NCBI RefSeq assembly: GCF_000801105.2
Contig: NC_079516.1
Location: 17,390,998 to 17,454,997, forward strand
DNA length: 64,000 bases
Direction: 5' to 3'
Origin: Raphanus sativus
Taxonomy: Eukaryota > Streptophyta > Magnoliopsida > Brassicales > Brassicaceae
The notes beneath the pieces were generated by a model that saw nothing but the letters and a program-made list of their open reading frames with translations, had not been told where the DNA came from and did not search any database. The translations under genes were made by a program, and so were the position numbers. Shown here one piece after another: positions 11,140 through 23,815 of this stretch (its first letter is position 1; each line of letters begins with the position of its first letter).

Positions 11140-13069
11140 GGATCGATTTAAATTTCTAAGGTTATACTTTTTCTATAGCCCTAAGTACAAAATTGATAAC
11201 AATTCACCTATGCACCATGTTTATAAAATACAAATATTAACTGAAATTTACGTGTGATAATGGATTTTTAATCATCAAATAAGTCTCACATAACATATGT
11301 AAAAAAATCCTACCACTATAAATATTCTTTTTATTTTTTTTATTAAACTAAAACATCAAACAAAAACCGTTACAACGCACTGGTTAATTTACATAATATT
11401 TTACTATTATAATTTGTCTAGAATTTAGAAAAATAAAATTATTATCAAATAATTATTTCAGTTAATATTAATTATTTATAAAAGTTGGCATTTTCAAAAA
11501 TCTTTTTTTTTCAATATCACTAATATTCTTAAAAAATTTCTTGTTAGTTAAATAATTTTTAGTATAATGTTTATCATTAAATTTTACAATTCTCTCTGGT
11601 TAGGATTTTAGACAAAGAAAAACAAATCTTATTTGGTTTAAAATGAAAAACATGTAGTTTTTCTTGACACATATCACAATCATATCGAGTGAAATAGTTG
11701 AAGTTATTCTTTGTTTATAATACTTTTAACACAAAGTATAGATTAAAAATAGAGCTATTTATTATAAGAAAAATAAGATTACTTTTACAATAGACTTTTA
11801 GAAAATGAAAATTTTATGGATATTCTTATACTCAGGTAATATTTTATATTCTCGTAATATTTTTCATGTAAATACTATTGTGTTTTGTAAAAATAATATG
11901 TGAAATTTTAAATCTTAATATAGATGTGAAATATTTGTAGCTATTTTGGTTTTAAATTTTTAACATACAGTTATCTATTAAAAATGGAAAGTTAGTTATT
12001 TATATGAAAATAATAAGAGTATACTTACAATTTCATTTTGTTTAGGCTTTTAAAAAATGAATATTATTTATTTATAGTTAGTTTTTCTTCATGATTTTTA
12101 TCAAAAAAAATTGTACTTGTAGGATTTTATAATTTGTATCTGGTTAATATTTTTTTCTTAAAAGTTAATATTTATCTTATTATTTAAATCCTGGTTCAAT
12201 CAAAGTTTCTAATTAATGCATTAAATATTGATAGTACTTTCAAATATAGTTTTACAATTTGTTTTTGTTTAGAAATTAAAAAATGAAAAATTACTATCAA
12301 ATATATTTAACAGTATATAATGTAAAAGATTATGTAATAGTAACTTTTCTTTTCTAAAATACTAAAAAGAATTCCAAAGATTATTTTTTTGACACATGTC
12401 ATAATCTTTAAAAAAATTTGAACAACCAAACTTAGATTTATGTAATAGTAGTTTTCTTTTTCTAAATTCTAAAAAAAATCTTAAAAGTTTTTTTTAGTAA
12501 TGATAATGTTTCCTTTTCTATATCTTTTAAGTCTTAAATAAAAGATATTTTTTTTGATACATGTCAAAATCTTTTAAATTTATTGACACATGTAAATATC
12601 ATGTTAATTAATAACTTTAAAAACCAAGTTTTATAATTATGTTATGTTATTATTGGAAACTATTTAGTATTCTCCTTTTCCACACTTCTTATTAAACAAA
12701 ATTTTTCTTTTCTAAATCTTTTTAAATCCTAAACAAATAATTAATAAAAAGTAAATTAATTTTATTTTTCTTATGTGTGTGTTATTTATATGAAAGTTTT
12801 CTTGTAAATTGATGACGGACGACTACTGTTTTTGTTTCCTCTACCCCTAAGTATAAAGATGATAACAATTCATCTATGCACTATAATTATAAAATACAAA
12901 TATTAACTTGAATTTATGTGCAAAAACAAATTTTTAATTATTAAATAAATCTCACACAACATATACAAAACAATCACAAAATTATAATAAAAAGATTTAT
13001 TTTTTTGATCTTCTTTATTAAATTATAACATCAAACAAAATCCGTTACAACGCACGATCTCATATCTAG
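11140..13069 (+). mobile_element. Helitron-like DNA with duplicated 3' segment
   Basis: A 3' Helitron-like terminus ends in CTAG at 13066-13069, followed by T. The preceding roughly 230 bp (about 12840-13060, containing CCGTTACAACGCAC) is a diverged copy of about 11170-11390, which ends the same way but lacks a clean terminus. This suggests either two head-to-tail elements or one with a duplicated end. Between them are only AT-rich, internally repetitive sequences. No 5' TC terminus was located, so the left boundary is approximate. Confidence 0.45.
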
Positions 13070-13331
13070 TATATTTATAAAATTCACTTTTTCAAACAAA
13101 AAAGCATTTTGTTCAAAAACAAATTTGAAAAGATTAATAAGTGACAATATAAATAGATGAAAAAAATTACTATTTTTTAGGTAAAGAGATAATAATAGAA
13201 GTTATTGTGTAGCGTATCATAAAAATCTAAATAATATTATAAGGAAATATGACATTTTTTTTTACTTGATCATATATTTTCTATATATATGTTTATATGC
13301 TGCGAAGAAAGAAAACAAAAAAAACCTAAAA

Positions 13332-14904
13332 ATGGATCCAAAAGAGAAGAGACAGAAGCTTAGCACACCAGCAGAACTCAAAAGCCCCTCTCTCTCACTC
13401 TCAAGGAAGGATGTGGCGGCAATCACAAGTCCCTCTTTAAACTCAAAGGTTGATGTGGGAGAAGCGATGAAGAAGCAAAACGACGTCGCTATGTTCCTTA
13501 CAGAGAAAGTAATCTCTGCCCTAGCCAGAAACTCTAACTTCGTCTTCTCTCCGGCATCAGTCAACGCCGTTCTAACCATGGTCGCCGTTACGTCGGGAGA
13601 AGAATCACTCAGATCTTTGATCTTCTCCATCCTTAGGACATCCTCTGTCGATGAGCTCAACGCTGTTTTCCATGAAGTAGCAAACACCGTCCTGGTCGAT
13701 GGAAGTGAGAACGGTGGCCCTAAGATCCTGCGGTTAATGGAGTGTGAATGGAGCAGTCCCTATCCGTTAGTCCCTCCAAGAAAGATCTCCTTCAGAATTT
13801 CTTCAAAGCCGCTTTTGCTCAAGTTGATTTTAGATTCAAGGTTTGTGTTCTAGTTTTAACGATTTCTCTAGTTACCTGTTTTTTTCTTTTTTTTTTGAAT
13901 AACCGGTGTATCCACCGAGGTGGATTCAGACTAGCGGCGAGTGTCCCGTATCAGCCTAGATTTTAAATTTTACCTCTAGTGACCAGCTGGGTTCGAACCG
14001 GGGTCCGTATTGGGTCCGAAATTCCCTTGAGACCACTGAGCCGTCCACGCTTGGTTTAGTTACCTGCTTTTGAATAGTTTACAAGGAATGATTAGATTTG
14101 TAGGACAAGATCTGCTTCAGTTATTATTATAGAGAATGATTCGCCTTTTTTTTGTATTGGTGAGAGTTGAAACAGAGTGAACAAGTGCGTAAGGAGGTGA
14201 ATGAGTGGGCTTCACGGCACACCAATGGTCTCATCAAAAGCATGCTTCCTTCCGTTACAAGCGACACGGACTGGATTTATGGAAACGCAATCTACTTCAG
14301 AGGAGCGTGGGAGAAAAAATTCCCAAAGTATTTGACAAGGGAGGACGAGTTTCACCGTATCGATGGCACATCAGTCTCTGTGCCGTTCATGACCACAACC
14401 TCTAGGAAGCAATACGTAAGGGAATACGATGGTTTCAAGGTTCTAAAGCTCTCGTTTCAACGAGGCAGTGATATCATCAATGGTCGTAGATTCTCAATGT
14501 ATTTCTATCTCCCGGACGAGAAAGATGGACTGGATAGTATGGTGAAGAGAATGGCCACTACTCCTGGATTCTTGGATAGTCACATTCCCAGTGAAGAAGT
14601 TGGTGTTGGTGAGTTCAGAATCCCAAAGTTTAAGATCGAGTTTGGTTTTGAGGCTTCCAAGGCTTTTAATGAATTGGGGCTGGATTCGGTTTCCTTGTAC
14701 CATAACGCTTTGGTCGAGATTGACGAAGATGGTGCAGAAGCTGCAGCTGTTACTCGTAAAGGAGGCCGCAGAGGGTGCATGCTCCACAGCACTGTGAGGC
14801 TGATAGATTTTGTGGCTGATCATCCGTTTCTTTTTTTGATAAAAGAAGACGCAACTAGAACCATTATGTTCGTTGGTCAAATCTTTGATCCTCCCACCGC
14901 TTAA
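13332..14904 (+). pseudogene. Serpin (SRP2/SRP3-like), frameshifted
   Basis: Serine/cysteine protease inhibitor of the plant serpin family. Exon 1 (13332-13840) opens MDPKEKRQKLST and has the conserved NFVFSPASVNAVLTMVA strand. At about 13727 one base appears lost after GGPKI. In the corrected frame a TGA (13745-13747) stands where the family has Trp (NGVW). The rest of exon 1 (MEQSLS to FRFK) is otherwise normal. Exon 2 (14176-14904) is open for 242 residues, with DWIYGNAIYFRGAWEKKF, the breach/shutter region and hinge EIDEDGAEAAAVT, and ends GQIFDPPTA. Reactive-centre-loop P1 was not assigned. The intron carries a SINE. Two independent lesions make a full serpin impossible. Not in the order expected from Arabidopsis, so probably transposed in. 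Confidence 0.88.
13879..14056 (-). mobile_element. tRNA-derived SINE in the serpin intron
   Basis: 178 bp flanked by perfect 10-bp duplications TAGTTACCTG (13869-13878 and 14057-14066). Read on the minus strand it begins with an RNA polymerase III A-box-like GGCTCAGTGGTCTC, then a B-box GGTTCGAACCC, a non-tRNA body, and an A-rich 3' tail seen as the T-run at 13879-13896. All SINE hallmarks are present. The family name was not determined. Confidence 0.88.
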
Positions 14905-16688
14905 GACCTGACCGGTTTGCTTTTGTTTTAGATTTTTTTGTTTAAATGAAATTGCAACTTTGCCACTTTAGAGCCCATATTGGTTTTTGGCTGTTGCTTC
15001 AGATGTTGCGTTACAAAGAATATTGAAAGATGCATCATGTTTATTTTCATTCATTTTAAAATAATTTTAGTTTAAAGACTAAGGTACACCCATCCTACGG
15101 GCGGGAACACAAATATATAAATAATTTAAATATATTTAAAATGCTTAATTCATTTTTAGATTTAAAATAATTAATTTTATATTTTTATTAAGTCAAATTT
15201 GTTTATTATTTTACAAATCAAATTACAAATCAAGATATATTATGTTTTTAAATTTTGTTCTAATTTAGTTTCAAACAATATGTCACTTCGATTATTTTAA
15301 AAAATAAATACCTAACTAATATTGTAGCCTTAATATAAATCTAATGTTAAATTTCAAATTTGTCTATTAGATTTTGTTTTTCTTGTTAATATAAACATAA
15401 ATCTAAATTTCAAGATAATTTTAACATTTTTTGTTTATATTTTTGTAGTTTTGTATTGATTTTAATTTTACAAACATGAATATTTGAATTTTTTGAAAAC
15501 TTAATTTGTTTTTCCAAATTGTTTTTTTTTGTCAGTTAAAATTTTATGTGGAATTTAAAACAGCTGTGTTATATATCAAGTTAATTATCTTATGAAGAAT
15601 TTTGTTCTTAACCTATTTTATATTCATTTTATTTTGAGAGAAATATTTTTCTGATATTTTTATATTTAAAAATATCAAATTAAGATGTTGATTTAATATA
15701 TTTTCAATGATATTTTTAAATTCTATATGAACACGTCAAATGAACAACAATCTAAATTTTGAAATCATATGTACTTTCAATTCATATTTTATTTTTATTT
15801 AAAATTCTTTTATTTTTTAAGATTAATATTTTTTAATTAATTTACGGTTTTTTCAAACATTTAGGTTATATAGTAAACAATATGTTGACATTCAATGATT
15901 TATGAAGTTAACTTATATATAGTATATGTTATTTGTGGATATTTCAATAGCATATAACATAAACTTTAAAAATTGAATCAACTTGTATATATAATATATG
16001 TTATTTGATATTTTCAGTATCATATAATCTAAACTTTAAAATCACGTGTTTTGAATTTACATATTTATAAGTCTTCCAAGTTTTATGTAATAAGGGGAAA
16101 TTTCATAACTACACTTTGTGTAGTACCACAATTCAATAATACCATCAATAGAAGGACATTTTCATAAATACATCAAGCATTAATGGGTGAATTACTAAAC
16201 TGACCCTTGTCTATTCTTCTCAACCATCGTCTTCTTCTCTACTGTATAAGAAAATTCTCCGACGAAAACAAAGTGTCTTTTCTCTCACGGCAACGAGCGA
16301 CGGCGACGAGGTCAAGCGATGGTGACGAGATCGAGCGACAGCGATGAATGCAACGAGATCAAGCGATTGTGATGAGATCAAGCTACTGCGACGAGATCGA
16401 GCGACGGCGACGCGATCGAGTGATGACGAGATCGTGCGAAGGCGGCGAAATCAAGTGTATTCTCTCTCACAAAGCAGATGAGATCGAGACTCGAAATCTC
16501 AAAGTGTCGAATCCTCATAAAAAATCACAAGTTGTAAGAGAAAAAGTTTTATAACCCCTTTGTAAATATGGATTTCAAGTAATTTTAGAATTTTATTACG
16601 ATACCACATAGGGTTTGACTATATACATCCGATATATTTTGATTAAGTGATGGTTCGTTAGCTTCCATATTTTATTTGTTGTGTAGTT

Positions 16689-17292
16689 CACGAGACTACT
16701 CTCAGAAGAAGCGAGTGATGCTAGTGATGAAATGATGGAGCAAGAGATGGCTTTAGCTAAATGAATGTAACTTGTTACCTTTTAAGCACTGAAAGTTTTG
16801 TCCTTTTATGTTGCCATTCATGTCTTGCTGTATGTGTTCATTGTGAGATTACTCTGTTTGACAGATCATGTGGTCAATTATCATAACTAAAGGAGGTTCC
16901 TTTTTCTAATGTGCATTGAAAGTTTTGCCCTTTGTGAATAATACGTGTAGTTTCTGTTTGTGCATGTGAAAGTGTGTTTATGTTTGCTAGATTCATGTTT
17001 TGAAGTGTGTGTTCATTGTGAGATTAATTACTCGTTGATTGATTTTTGTTTTCACAGGCTAGGGCTTGTTGGAACTATCAAAATAACATTCTTCGTCTCT
17101 TTCTATTAAACTGGTTTGGTAAATTCATAGCATGGAGATATGTTGTTAGAAAGCTAATGAAGTTTTTTTGTTGTCGTTAATGATGATATGTAGGATTGGG
17201 CTAATGAAATATTTAAGAGGCTGGAGGATCAAAAGTCAACCAGGGAAAGAAACAGGATGCACTTTGGCAGCCTACTTATACATTTCTTGTAG
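16689..17292 (+). other. Exon-like fragments inside the MULE, left part
   Basis: Short open stretches follow plausible acceptors. After TTGTGTAG (about 16689) the frame encodes a 25-residue acidic end ...DEMMEQEMALAK followed by a stop. After ATGTAG (about 17193) an open stretch reads DWANEIFKRLEDQKSTRERN and continues to a stop near 17292. They look like captured host exons but I do not recognise the source gene. They could also be chance. Confidence 0.3.
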
Positions 17293-17299
17293 ACAAGAG

Positions 17300-19130
17300 G
17301 ACAAGCCACAAACTATTAAGAGTTTATAAAATCATTAATAAATCATTTATAAATTTTATAAGAACTTATAAAACCTTGTAACAACCTTCTATAAAGTTAA
17401 TAAACACACATAAATATTTTTATAACTATTTATAAAAATTTATAAAACTATTTAAACTTGCCTTGGGATAGCAAAGAAGCAAACGCCCCACGTGGTGTTG
17501 TAATAGAGTCTCTCAAACTTCACCTGGATAATAGTTGTTTTAATAATTTATAAGTTTTTATAACTTTTATAGCTAAATTATAAATCTTTATAAAATAATT
17601 TATAAAGTTTATACACCATTATAAAGGATTATAAAAACAATTTATATGGGTATGTAAAATTTTTGAAGCGGTGAAGCCTTGCTTGCTGTCCACATGTGCC
17701 TCAAAATCTGCCACGTATCATCATCTCTTTACAAAGCCTTATAAGGGTATGTAAAATTATTTGTAAAAGTATATAAGCCATTAATAAAGGCATATAAAAC
17801 AAATTATAAAATCTATAAACCATTTATAAATGTTTATAAGAAAGTTATGAAAGTTTATAAATAATTTATAAGGGGTATGTATACTATTAATAAGGGTTTA
17901 TAAAACGTTATGAAAGCTTATATTCAATTTATAAGGGGTATTATTAGTGTTGTATATATTTATAAATCAACTAAAAGAGTCTATAACCATTTAGAAAGCC
18001 TTATAAAACAATTTATAATGGTTTGTATAATAACTTATAAGGGTTTATAAGAGTATGTAAATAATTTATAAGGGTTTATAAATATAATTTATAAAGTTTA
18101 TACACCAATATTAAGCAATTTATAAGGGTATGTAAAATTATTTGTAAGATTATATAAACCATTAATAAAGGCATATAAAATAAGTTATAAAATTTATAAA
18201 CCATTTATATATGTTTATAAGAAAGTTATGAAAGTTTATAAATAATTTATAAAGGGTATGTATACTATTAATAAGGGTTTATAAAAATTAATGAAAGCTT
18301 ATATTCTATTTATAAGGGGTATTATTAGAGTTGCATATATTTATAAATCAACTAAAAGAGTCTATAACCATTTAGAAAGCCTTATAAAATAATTTATAAT
18401 GGTTTGTATAATAATTTATAAATAATTTATAAGGGTTTAAAACAATAATTTACAAAGCCTTATAAAGGTATGTAAAATTATTTGTAAGAGTATATAAAAC
18501 ATTAATAAAGGCATATAAAACAAGTTAAATAATCTATAAACCATTTATAAATGTTTATAAGAAAGTTATGAAAGTTTATAAATAATTTATAAGTGGTATG
18601 TATACTATTAATAGGAGTTTATAAAAACTTTATGAAAGCTTATATTCAATTTATAAGTTATGAAAGTTTATAAATAATCTATAAGGGGTATATATACTAT
18701 TAATATGAGTTTACAAAAACTTTATAAAAGCTTATATTCAATTTATAAGAGGTATTTTAAGAGTTGTATATGTTTATAAATCAACTAAAAGAGTCTATAA
18801 GCATTTAGAAAGCCTTATAAAACAATATATAATGGTTTGTATAATAATTTATAAGAGTTTATAAGGGTATGTAAACAATAATATAAGAGTTAATATATTG
18901 TATATAAAAACTTATATGATTCATAAATATTTATAAAGATTCAGAAACTGATTTATGAAATCTTATAAACTAGTCTATAAGATATTTTATTTTGATTTAC
19001 AAGAATGTATAAATTGATTCATACAAGTTTATAAATTGATTTATAATACTTTATAAATATCTGCTGCATTCTATAAGTTAATTATAAATATTTATAAACT
19101 AGTTTATAAAACTTTGTAAATCATTTGAAT
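17300..19130. repeat. TTATAA-rich tandem array
   Basis: About 1.8 kb dominated by variants of TTTATAA. Higher-order units of roughly 340-380 bp begin with GGTATGTAAAATTATTTGTAA at 17746, 18127 and 18467. Each contains the same landmarks in order: CCATTAATAAAGGCATATAAA, AAGAAAGTTATGAAAG, TATGTATACTATTAATA, CAACTAAAAGAGTCTATAA and ATGGTTTGTATAATAA. The third unit has a further internal duplication. No coding potential. Confidence 0.85.
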
Positions 19131-19385
19131 CTAGTTCCAACAAAGTTTGTACTTACAAAACTCAGTTCTTGTTAGTCATTATTAACATAATATGACAACA
19201 TCAAGACTTCTCCATATCTCACTCTTCTATAAAAGAAACGACTGAACCAAACTCACTTACACGTCCAACTAATCTCTCCAACTATGCAACTCATAAGAGA
19301 GATACAATTGTTTTAGTATAAGAGATGTCTTAACATACTCTGCAACTTTTATAAAGAGTTATAAATAGTCATTCTTTAATCACAT

Positions 19386-19860
19386 AAACTACGTTCTTGT
19401 TGAGAGTCTCTTTTGCTTCTTCAAACAGGTCACCAACCTTATCGTTCTTCAAAATCTGAATTCAAGCCAGTCACATATTATTCATAAGCATCAACACTCA
19501 CTTCCAAAAACAAGATACAAAAATAACATGCTTTCGTAACTCAACAAACTCATGCTCAATCTACACTGCTTCTATAGAAATTATACACAAAACAAGACAT
19601 AAAATATGAATCTCATAAGTACCAAACAGAACATTACAATAATAAAACACCAACATTTCACCTCATATATTGCATATACTAAACCTTGCTAAAAAAAATA
19701 AATAGTAGCATTGTATTACCTCAAGAAAGTGAGGTACTTGATATGCATATCACCACACATATTCTCCACAGTATCCTTTAAATCCAAAAGCTCACATCAC
19801 ACCTTTGTAATTCCCTGTAACATTACCAGATCAATCAAGAGAAGAAGTAATCATGGAATA
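19386..19860 (-). other. Exon-like fragments inside the MULE, right part
   Basis: On the minus strand an exon-like block bounded by TTACAG and GTAATAC (about 19815-19725) contains ELLDLKDTVENMCGDMHIKY in one frame. A second block after AATTCAG (about 19460-19385) contains KNDKVGDLFEEAKETLNKN. The first needs a frame change near its start. The composition is gene-like compared with the surrounding array, suggesting transduplicated host exons, but no family was recognised. Confidence 0.35.
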
Positions 19861-22800
19861 AATTCACTCTTAGGTTAATAATTTCTCATGAATTAAATAT
19901 ATGTTAAGCTCTATGTCTTTTGATTGCTAACAGATGAACAATAAGACTTTAAATGACCCAATTTATAAAGTCTTACAAATTTTAGATTTCAAAACTTCAT
20001 GAGAAAAACTTCTGTCTTCTTTCTCAGAAACAGATCGATTTTGATAAATCAAGCTACAATTACAGAAGGAGACGAAAATCACCATCTATTGTCCTCTTAC
20101 CTTTGTTAGTGTTTCTTATGCGTCGGGAGAGAGATCGTCTTGTTCGTCTGAGCTTGTAGAGTCTGTCAGTTTCGCTGGAGAACTCGTTAGCCACGTCAGA
20201 TCTCGCCGGAAAACTCGTCAGCATCGTCAGATCTCGCCGGAAACTTGTCAGCGTTCGTCAAATCTCGCCAGGAACTCTTCAGCGTCGTCGGATCTGGCCG
20301 GAGAACTCGTCAGTGTCGTCGGATCTGGCCAAAGTCGTCGAATCTGGTCGGAGAACTCATCACCACCGGAGACTCTTCCCAGATCTGATCACGTTTAATA
20401 TGAATCTCAATTTTTAATAAATCGTGGAGAAGAAATGGTAGTTTTAGGTTTAATTAGTTAGGGGTATAATAGTATTTTGTCTATTAAAATTTTAATGGTA
20501 AAGTTGGTTAGTGTAAACTTGAAAAGTGGTATCATGAAAGTGGTATTTTTGGCAATTTCTCATTTAATAATTATCCTTATTGGTTATATTTATGTTAAAA
20601 TAATATGTGAACATTCTCAATTATTTATAACATCAACTTATATATAATATATGTTATTTGTGAATATTGTCAATTGCATGTAACCTAAAATTTGAAACCA
20701 CATATTTTAAATTAATATAGTTATAATTGTTTTAAAGTATTGCATTTTTTATTTTTATGTTAAATTTCCAAAATATTATAAATATTAAGTTAATTTGTAT
20801 AATTTTTTATTTTTGTTAACCTACCTTATCTGATATTGATTTCTATTTTATTGTTTCAATGTCTTTCAATATTTATTTAAAAATTATATTTGTTAGTAAT
20901 TTTTATGTTAATTTACAAAAATTAGTTTAACATAAGTAACTTAAATATAATGTTTATAATTTTGTAAGTTTAACTTTTTATATGATTTATATTTTATTTT
21001 GAAATGAATTGTTTTTGGTGATATTGACATTGATTAGAAATAAAAGATTGAGAAAACGATTGGCATATTTTTGGTGATTAAAAATAATACGTGGACATTT
21101 TCATAATTTATGACATCAACTTATATATATTATTTATTATTTTGAATATTTTCAATAGCATATCATACAAAATTTAAATTACCTGTTTTAAATTTTTATC
21201 GATATAATTATTGGAAAGTTTTGCATTTTTTTTAATTTCGAAAATTTATTATATATTCAGTTAACTTTTACTTTTTTAGCTTTCCTTATTTGATATTGAT
21301 TGATTTCTATTTATTTTTGAAACAAACAAATTTTTGGAATACTGACATTTTTGGAATATTAAACTAAACTAATGATTTCTAAAATTATGGTTATTGTTTT
21401 AAATCTTATGTGTCTTCAATTATATTATTGAATAATTTAAACAGCATAGAACCTAAACTTAAAAATTCATGTGTTCTAAATTTAAATTAAAATAATGATT
21501 TCTCATATTATGGTTAGTTTTTTTTTAAAATCCTATGTGTCTTCAATCATAGTATTGAATATTTTCAATAGCATATAACCTAAATTTTAAAAATCATGCG
21601 TTTTAAATTTATATAGTTCTAACTGTTTAAATATCTTGCATTTTAAGTTATTTATTATATTTGGAAGATATTTTATGTTAATTTCGAAAATATATTATAT
21701 ATTAATTTAAATTATCTATAATTCTTTGATTTTTGTAAGTTTACCATATTTAATTGATTTCATCACATAAATATGTAATAGTATATATGAATTGAAAGTA
21801 TATATTTCTATTTCTTAAGTTTACCACTTTCCAAATTGTTTTTTTTGTCAGTTAAAATTTTATGTGGAATTTAAAACAGCTGTGTTATATATCAAGTTAA
21901 TTATCTTATGAAGAATTTTGTTCTTAACCTATTTTATATTCATTTTATTTTGAGAGAAATATTTTTCTGATATTTTATATTTAAAAATATCAAATTAAGA
22001 TGTTGATTTAATATATTTTCAATGATATTTTTAAATTCTATATGAACACGTCAAATGAACAACAATCTAAATTTTGAAATCATATGTACTTTCAATTCAT
22101 ATTTTATTTTTATTTAAAATTCTTTTATTTTTTAAGATTAATATTTTTTAATTAATTTACGGTTTTCTTTCAAACATTTAGGTTATATAGTAAACAATAT
22201 GTTGACATTCAATGATTTATGAAGTTAACTTATATATAGTATATGCTATTTGTGGATATTTTAATAGCATATAACATAAACTTTAAAAATTGAATCAACT
22301 TGTATATATAATATATGTTATTTGATATTTTCAGTATCATATAACCTAAACTTTAAAATCACGTGTTTTAAATTTACATATTTATAAGTCTTCCAAGTTT
22401 TATTTAAAAATTATCCTTATTGGTTATATTTATGTTAAAATAATATGTGAACATTCTCAATTATTTATAAGATCAACTTATATATAATATATGTTATTTG
22501 TGAATATTGTCAATTGCATGTAACCTAAAATTTGAAACCACATATTTTAAATTAATATAGTTATAATTGTTTTAAAGTATTGCATTTTTTATTTTTATGT
22601 TAAATTTCAAAAATATTATAAATATTAAGTTAATTTGTATAATTTTTTATTTTTGTTAACCTACCTTATCTGATATTGATTTCTATTTTATTGTTTCAAT
22701 GTCTTTCAATATTTATTTAAAAGTTATATTTGTTAGTAATTTTTATGTTAATTTACAAAAATTAGTTTAACATAAGTAACTTAAATATAATGTTTATAAT

Positions 22801-23815
22801 TTTGTAAGTTTAACTTTTTATATGATTTATATTTTATTTTGAAATGAATTGTTTTTGGTGATATTGACATTGATTAGAAATAAAAGATTGAGAAAACGAT
22901 TGGCATATTTTTGGTGATTAAAAATAATACGTGGACATATTCAGTAATTTATGACATCAACTTATATATATTATTTATTATTTTGAATATTTTCAATAGC
23001 ATATCATACAAAAATTTAAATTACCTGTTTTAAATTTTTATCGATATAATTATTGGAAAGTTTTGTATTTTTTTAATTTCGAAAATTTATTATATATTCA
23101 GTTAACTTTTAATTTTTTAGCTTTCCTTATTTGATATTGATTTCTATTTAATTTTGAAACAAACAAATTTTTGGAATACTGACATTTTTGGAATATTAAA
23201 CTAAACTAATGATTTCTAAAATTATGGTTAGTTGTTTTAAATCTTATGTGTCTTCAATTATATTATTGAATAATTTAAACAGCATAGAACCTAAACTTAA
23301 AAATTCATGTGTTCTAAATTTAAATTAAAATAATGATTTCTCATATTATGATTAGTTTTTTTTAAAATCCTATGTGTCTTCAATCATAGTATTGAATATT
23401 TTCAATAGCATATAACCTAAATTTTAAAAATCATGCGTTTTAAATTTATATAGTTCTAACTGTTTAAATATCTTGCATTTTAAGTTATTTATTATATTTG
23501 GAAGATATTTTATGTTAATTTCGAAAATATATTATATATTAATTTAAATTATCTATAATTCTTTGATTTTTGTAAGTTTACCATATTTAATTGATTTCAT
23601 CACATAAATATGTTAATAGTATATATGAATTGAAAGTATATATTTCTATTTCTTAAGTTTACCACTTATTATTTAGTTTTTCTTATATTTTATATTTATT
23701 TTTTATTTGTTTTTCTTTTTTAGTAACAATGACACGTGGTATTTTTCGGACGCAGTTGTTTTCGCTGATGTGGATGCTCTGTGGAGTCTCAAAAGTGAAA
23801 TTTTAATAGTATAGA

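Larger units (their letters stand above)
16094..20561. mobile_element. Non-autonomous MULE, 4.5 kb
   Basis: Ends GGGGAAATTTCATAA and, inverted, GAGAAATTGCCAAAAA continue into subterminal sequence with shared TAGTACCAC/TGATACCAC motifs. Flanking 9-bp target duplications are ATGTAATAA (16085-16093) and ATTTAATAA (20562-20570). The second copy of the surrounding duplication shows the empty site. No MURA transposase is visible. The interior has GC-rich degenerate repeats near both ends (about 16255-16450 and 20150-20390, gcgacgagatcgag- and cgtcggatctggccgg-like), exon-like fragments and a long TTATAA-rich array. Confidence 0.82.
15515..23660. repeat. 1.83-kb direct tandem duplication
   Basis: Copy 1 is 15515-16093 plus 20571-21825. 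Copy 2 is 21826-23660. The copies start at CCAAATTGTTTTTTTT and end at CTTAAGTTTACCACTT and are nearly identical over their length, differing by scattered substitutions and small indels. Copy 1 is interrupted by the MULE at 16094-20561 and copy 2 keeps the empty site. No coding sequence found. Confidence 0.85.
15079..23815 (-). mobile_element. Large Helitron containing a tandem duplication and a MULE
   Basis: The minus-strand 5' terminus TCTATACTATTAAAATTTCAC begins at 23815, preceded by A. The other end, about 8.7 kb away, reads CCCGCCCGTAGGATGGG followed by GTACCTTAG and T: an imperfect hairpin plus a CTAG-like terminus with one extra base. Apart from the 4.5-kb MULE and the duplicated 1.83 kb, the original element was about 2.4 kb, AT-rich and non-coding. 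The left end is less certain than the right. Confidence 0.6.

Noticed and set aside
13262..13687. 141-codon minus-strand open frame
   Set aside because: Antisense shadow of serpin exon 1.
13980..14050. Possible tRNA gene (GGTTCGAACC loop and GGCTCAGTGG)
   Set aside because: No acceptor stem or anticodon arm; the A and B boxes belong to a SINE with target duplications and a poly(A) tail.
17300..19130. CRISPR-like regular repeats
   Set aside because: Repeats are contiguous, diverged and without unique spacers; this is a tandem array in a plant transposon.
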